NCBI GenBank assembly: GCA_900557315.1
Contig: USSI01000014.1
Location: forward strand, 1 to 15,241
Direction of reading: 5' to 3'
Source of the DNA: an uncultured Butyricicoccus sp.
GTDB taxonomy: Bacteria > Bacillota > Clostridia > Oscillospirales > Butyricicoccaceae
DNA length: 15,241 bases
Positions 13,152 to 15,241 of the stretch are shown here, piece by piece. The position numbers were made by a program, and so were the translations under genes. A model generated the notes under the pieces. The model saw nothing but the letters and a program-made list of their open reading frames with translations, did no database searches and was not told the DNA's origin. Position 1 is the stretch's first letter; the number at the start of each line of letters is the position of its first letter.

Positions 13152-14534
13152 TCACTCCGCATCGGCGCAGCGGCTTTTGTTTTCCTGTCCGCCGTCCGTT
13201 TTGACAACGTCCGCCGTCGAACGGCGGTATACCGCATAGGCGATGACCGCCGTGACCGCCTCGGTGATCCAGAAGGCGTGCCACACGCCGTCCGCGCCCC
13301 AAAGGCGGCTGAGCAGGTATGCTGCCGGGATGATAATAACCGCGTACCGGCACAGCGAGATCACAAGCGACGGCATCCCCTTGCTCAGGCCCTCCAGCGC
13401 GCCCGACGACACCACCGAAACCGTGGAGACAAGGAAGCCCGCGCTGATGATGCGCAGTGCGGTCTGCCCCGCGGCGATGGTTTCCGGGTTGCTGGTAAAC
13501 AGCGCGATCAGCGGGCCGGGCACCGCAAGGCAGATGACCGTACCGGCCGCCATCACCACGCCGCACAGGCCGAGTGCGGTCTTGTAAATTCTGGCCACGC
13601 GCCTGTGCTCACCCGCGCCGAAATTGTAGCCGATGATCGGGCGCATCCCCTGCACCACGCCGCTCGCCGGGAGGTACAGGAAGGTTTGCAGCTTGTAGTA
13701 TACGCCGAGCACGACGACGTAAATCTGCGAATACCCCGCAAGGATTGCGTTGAGTGCGGAAACCAGCAGGGACGGCAGTGCAAAGCTGAGGGTTGCGGGG
13801 ATACCGACGGCGTACAGCTTCCCGCGCAGGCCGCGCCCGTCCGCCAGATGCTGCCGGCTGACCCGCACCGGGATCGCCCTCATCCGGTAGACAACCAGAT
13901 AGACCACAAGCGTCAGCGTCTGCCCGATACCGGTGGCCAGCGCTGCGCCTTCGATCCCCATGGCCGGGATCGGCCCCAGGCCGAAGATCAGCACCGGGTC
14001 GAGCACGATATTTGCAATACAGCCGCACATCAGGCTGGCCATGGGGACCTTCATGCTGCCGACCGCCTGATAAATTTTCTCAAACGCAAGCCCCAGGGCA
14101 ATGATGATGCCGAACGCAAACGCAATGCGCGCATAGCGGATACCGAGGCTGACCACGGCTTCATCCGACGTAAACAGGCGCAGGAACGTCGGGATGACCG
14201 CAATACTGACAACGCTCAGCAGCAGGCCGTGCACCGCGGAGAGCAGCATGCCCCACGTCGCCGCGGCGTTTGCGCGGCGCGTATTGCCTGCGCCCAGATA
14301 ATAGGCGATCACCGAGTTGATGCCCACGCTGAAACCGATCGCCACCGCATTGATGAAATTCTGCACCGGATACACCAGCGAGAGCGCGGTCATCGCCTCT
14401 TCGCTGATCTGCGCAATGAAAAAGCTGTCCACGATGTTGTACAGCGCGTTGACCAGCATCGAAACCACCATCGGCAGCGACAGGCTGACCAGCAGCGGCA
14501 AGACCGGTTTTTCCCTCATAAAGGTCTGTTCCAT
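13152..14534 (-). CDS. MATE-family multidrug/cation efflux transporter
   Basis: MATE proteins export cationic or other small molecules in exchange for Na+ or H+. The 460-residue protein has the two-fold repeated MatE architecture with about twelve hydrophobic helices. The first half carries LSLPMVVSMLVNALYNIVDSFFI near 18-40, followed by GFSVGINSVIAYYLGAG. The second half begins with LPSLLVSALNAILAGYS and includes QGMRPIIGYNFGAGEHRR. The C-terminal tail is short and charged. A longer frame to a GTG at 14654 exists, but it would run through the terminator hairpin. The ATG at 14534 follows AGGAGG at 9 bases and is preferred. The substrate cannot be inferred. The leader holds a promoter with palindromes and a strong terminator-like hairpin, so expression is probably inducible. 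Confidence 0.93.
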   Translation of the reverse strand: MEQTFMREKPVLPLLVSLSLPMVVSMLVNALYNIVDSFFIAQISEEAMTALSLVYPVQNFINAVAIGFSVGINSVIAYYLGAGNTRRANAAATWGMLLSAVHGLLLSVVSIAVIPTFLRLFTSDEAVVSLGIRYARIAFAFGIIIALGLAFEKIYQAVGSMKVPMASLMCGCIANIVLDPVLIFGLGPIPAMGIEGAALATGIGQTLTLVVYLVVYRMRAIPVRVSRQHLADGRGLRGKLYAVGIPATLSFALPSLLVSALNAILAGYSQIYVVVLGVYYKLQTFLYLPASGVVQGMRPIIGYNFGAGEHRRVARIYKTALGLCGVVMAAGTVICLAVPGPLIALFTSNPETIAAGQTALRIISAGFLVSTVSVVSSGALEGLSKGMPSLVISLCRYAVIIIPAAYLLSRLWGADGVWHAFWITEAVTAVIAYAVYRRSTADVVKTDGGQENKSRCADAE

Positions 14535-14543
14535 CGGTTTCAA

Positions 14544-14555
14544 CCTCCTGTGTGG
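14544..14555 (-). promoter_or_regulatory. MATE ribosome binding site overlapping a repeat of the attenuator 5' arm
   Basis: AGGAGG (14544-14549) is the ribosome binding site. It overlaps CCACACAG (14548-14555), an exact copy of eight bases in the 5' arm of the upstream terminator hairpin (14617-14624). The hairpin's 3' arm could therefore pair here instead, covering part of the ribosome binding site. The repeat is seen; the alternative pairing is inferred. Confidence 0.5.
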
Positions 14556-14578
14556 ATCGGGCACGACCGGGTATCGGC

Positions 14579-14656
14579 TTATAAAAAACGCCACACAACT
14601 ACCAGGAAAATGGTAACTGTGTGGCGAAAAATGGGCTTGCCCAGAAAAATCCACAA
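14579..14656 (-). CDS. Possible 25-codon leader peptide across the MATE attenuator
   Basis: From a TTG at 14656 an open frame runs through both arms of the terminator and stops at TAA (14579-14581), directly after the U tract. The peptide would read (M)WIFLGKPIFRHTV... and end ...VVVWRFL, rich in hydrophobic residues. A ribosome translating it would open the terminator, the logic of ribosome-mediated antitermination. Against it: a TTG start, no visible Shine-Dalgarno, and only about ten bases between the predicted transcription start and the TTG. It may be a chance frame imposed by the stem. Confidence 0.25.
   Translation of the reverse strand: MWIFLGKPIFRHTVTIFLVVVWRFL
14583..14626 (-). terminator. 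Terminator-like attenuator in the MATE mRNA leader
   Basis: Arms 14611-14626 (CGCCACACAGUUACCA) and 14589-14604 (UGGUAGUUGUGUGGCG) pair over 16 bp with two G-U pairs and a 6-base loop, followed by six U (14588-14583). It lies between the predicted MATE promoter and the MATE start, so uninduced transcripts should stop here. This placement indicates transcription attenuation. The signal that relieves it is unknown. Confidence 0.85.
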
Positions 14657-14672
14657 CGAATTTTAGGATATT

Positions 14673-14701
14673 ATTATACCGCGGTATGCGCCTGCCGTCA
14701 A
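14673..14701 (-). promoter_or_regulatory. Promoter of the MATE gene
   Basis: TTGACG (14696-14701), a 17-base spacer and TATAAT (14673-14678) on the minus strand, with a start expected near 14665. It sits about 40 bases before the attenuator hairpin, within the intergenic region after the AGCS gene. Confidence 0.8.
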
Positions 14702-14709
14702 GCAGGCGC
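14676..14709. repeat. Two perfect palindromes embedded in the MATE promoter
   Basis: ATACCGCGGTAT (14676-14687) is a 12-base perfect palindrome in the spacer touching the -10 box. GCGCCTGC (14688-14695) and GCAGGCGC (14702-14709) are perfect 8-base arms that enclose exactly the six bases of the -35 box. Such dyads commonly serve as operators. Neither is followed by a U tract, so termination of the upstream AGCS gene is a less likely role. Confidence 0.5.
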
Positions 14710-14762
14710 GCCGCTGTTTTTGCTGCACAGGACGGGCCGTTTCTGCCTGTTTTACGAAAAGA

Positions 14763-15241
14763 TCAATTCCAGAAGTCGGTCTTTTCCCGCAGGCCGATGT
14801 CGGACGCCTTGAATACAGGCTCCTTGCCCTGTTTGCGCTGGCTGACATAGTCCCCCAGCGCCGCGAACGCCGGACGGCTCAGGATCAGGATCACCGGCAC
14901 GTTGATGACAACCATCAGCGCCTGGAACAGGTCCGCGGTATCCCACGCCAGCTGCATACTGATGACTGCGCCCAGCATGACGATGATGGCCGCAATGATG
15001 CGGAACACGGTCAGGAAGGTCTTGCTCGGGGTGCGCTTGAAAATGAAGCGCATGCAGCCTTCACAGTAATAGTAGTTTCCGATCAGCGTGGTAAACGCGA
15101 ACAGCGCCATGGATACGGCGATAAAGATCGGGCCGAACGAGCCGAGCGCGCTCTGCATCGCCGCCTGGACATACGGGGCACCCGCCATCTCCGCAGTCGG
15201 CTCAACGCCCGAGCACAGGCACATCAGCGCGGTCGAAGAGC
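14763..15241 (-). CDS. Sodium:alanine symporter (AGCS) family protein, C-terminal part, truncated by the window edge
   Basis: AGCS transporters take up alanine or glycine with Na+. The frame is open to the right edge, and only about the last 159 residues are visible. They begin SSTALMCLCSG, matching the conserved CT(C/T)TA...SG segment before a late membrane helix. They continue with QSALGSFGPIFIAVSMALFAFTTLIGNYYYCE, a typical AGCS helix ending in the conserved GxxYY(G/C)E-like motif, then VFRIIAAIIVMLGAV and a helix through MVVINVPVILILS. The end is a cytoplasmic tail finishing EKTDFWN. The start and ribosome binding site lie outside the window. No convincing intrinsic terminator is seen in the 53 bases after the stop, so some read-through towards the MATE leader is possible. 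Confidence 0.9.
   Translation of the reverse strand, partial: SSTALMCLCSGVEPTAEMAGAPYVQAAMQSALGSFGPIFIAVSMALFAFTTLIGNYYYCEGCMRFIFKRTPSKTFLTVFRIIAAIIVMLGAVISMQLAWDTADLFQALMVVINVPVILILSRPAFAALGDYVSQRKQGKEPVFKASDIGLREKTDFWN

Noticed and set aside
13152..14654. N-terminal extension of the MATE protein from a GTG at 14654
   Set aside because: The extra 40 residues are encoded by the terminator hairpin and ribosome-site region and do not resemble MATE. ATG 14534 has a proper Shine-Dalgarno.
14702..14762. Possible terminator after the AGCS gene
   Set aside because: Only short imperfect stems are visible and no U tract follows. The strong 8+8 inverted repeat nearby is better explained as part of the MATE promoter region.
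1..15241. Search for tRNA/rRNA genes, CRISPR arrays, insertion sequences and attachment sites
   Set aside because: No cloverleaf-like or rRNA sequence, no regularly spaced repeats, no transposase or integrase frame, and no long direct or terminal inverted repeats were noticed by eye.

Overview
The window is a GC-rich piece of a bacterial chromosome. It carries most of an anaerobic (early cobalt insertion) cobalamin biosynthesis operon, the matching CbiMNQO cobalt ECF transporter, and three flanking genes. Gene content (hem genes inside the cob cluster, cbiG/cbiD/cbiJ-type enzymes, an adenosylcobalamin-type riboswitch, sharp TTGACA/TATAAT promoters, GGAGG-type Shine-Dalgarno sites, an AGCS symporter and a MATE exporter) points to an anaerobic Firmicute of class Clostridia, perhaps a GC-rich Oscillospiraceae-like gut organism. 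The genus is an inference and cannot be fixed from the sequence alone.

Layout, in transcription order on the minus strand. (1) cbiQ-cbiO (11266-9619) has its own sigma-A-like promoter and a very short leader with no riboswitch. (2) A second promoter (9541-9568) drives a long leader: a cobalamin aptamer (9329-9495), a candidate antiterminator, an intrinsic terminator (9209-9253) and an RBS-proximal hairpin. (3) Then follow cbiM, cbiN, cbiD, cobI/cbiL, cobM/cbiF, cbiG, hemA, cobJ/cbiH, a cobK(cbiJ)-sirC fusion, hemC and the 5' part of cobA (SUMT), which runs off the left edge. Six of the junctions from cbiD to cobA are 4-base ATGA stop/start overlaps and one is an 8-base overlap, so this is a tightly coupled polycistron. 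cbiC, cbiE, cbiT, cbiA, cbiP, hemB, hemD, hemL and a cobaltochelatase are not in the window; the operon probably continues to the left.

Together these genes import Co2+ (CbiMNQO), make glutamate-1-semialdehyde precursor (HemA) and hydroxymethylbilane (HemC), convert uroporphyrinogen III to precorrin-2 and sirohydrochlorin (CobA, SirC domain), and carry out many of the corrin-ring methylations, ring contraction and reduction (CobI, CobJ, CobM, CbiG, CbiD, CobK domain).

Divergent from cbiQ, on the plus strand, is a siroheme/[4Fe-4S] sulfite/nitrite reductase-family gene (11478-13025). It would consume siroheme made from the same sirohydrochlorin branch point. It ends at a clear terminator and converges on a MATE-family exporter (14534-13152, minus). 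The MATE gene has an elaborate leader: a promoter embedded in two perfect palindromes, and a 16-bp terminator hairpin before the gene that looks like a transcription attenuator. At the right edge lies the C-terminal part of a sodium:alanine (AGCS) symporter.

The most interesting items are the MATE leader attenuator with its repeated CCACACAG element, the split regulation of the cobalt transporter, the CobK-SirC fusion with a trimmed SirC half, and the detailed riboswitch expression platform.
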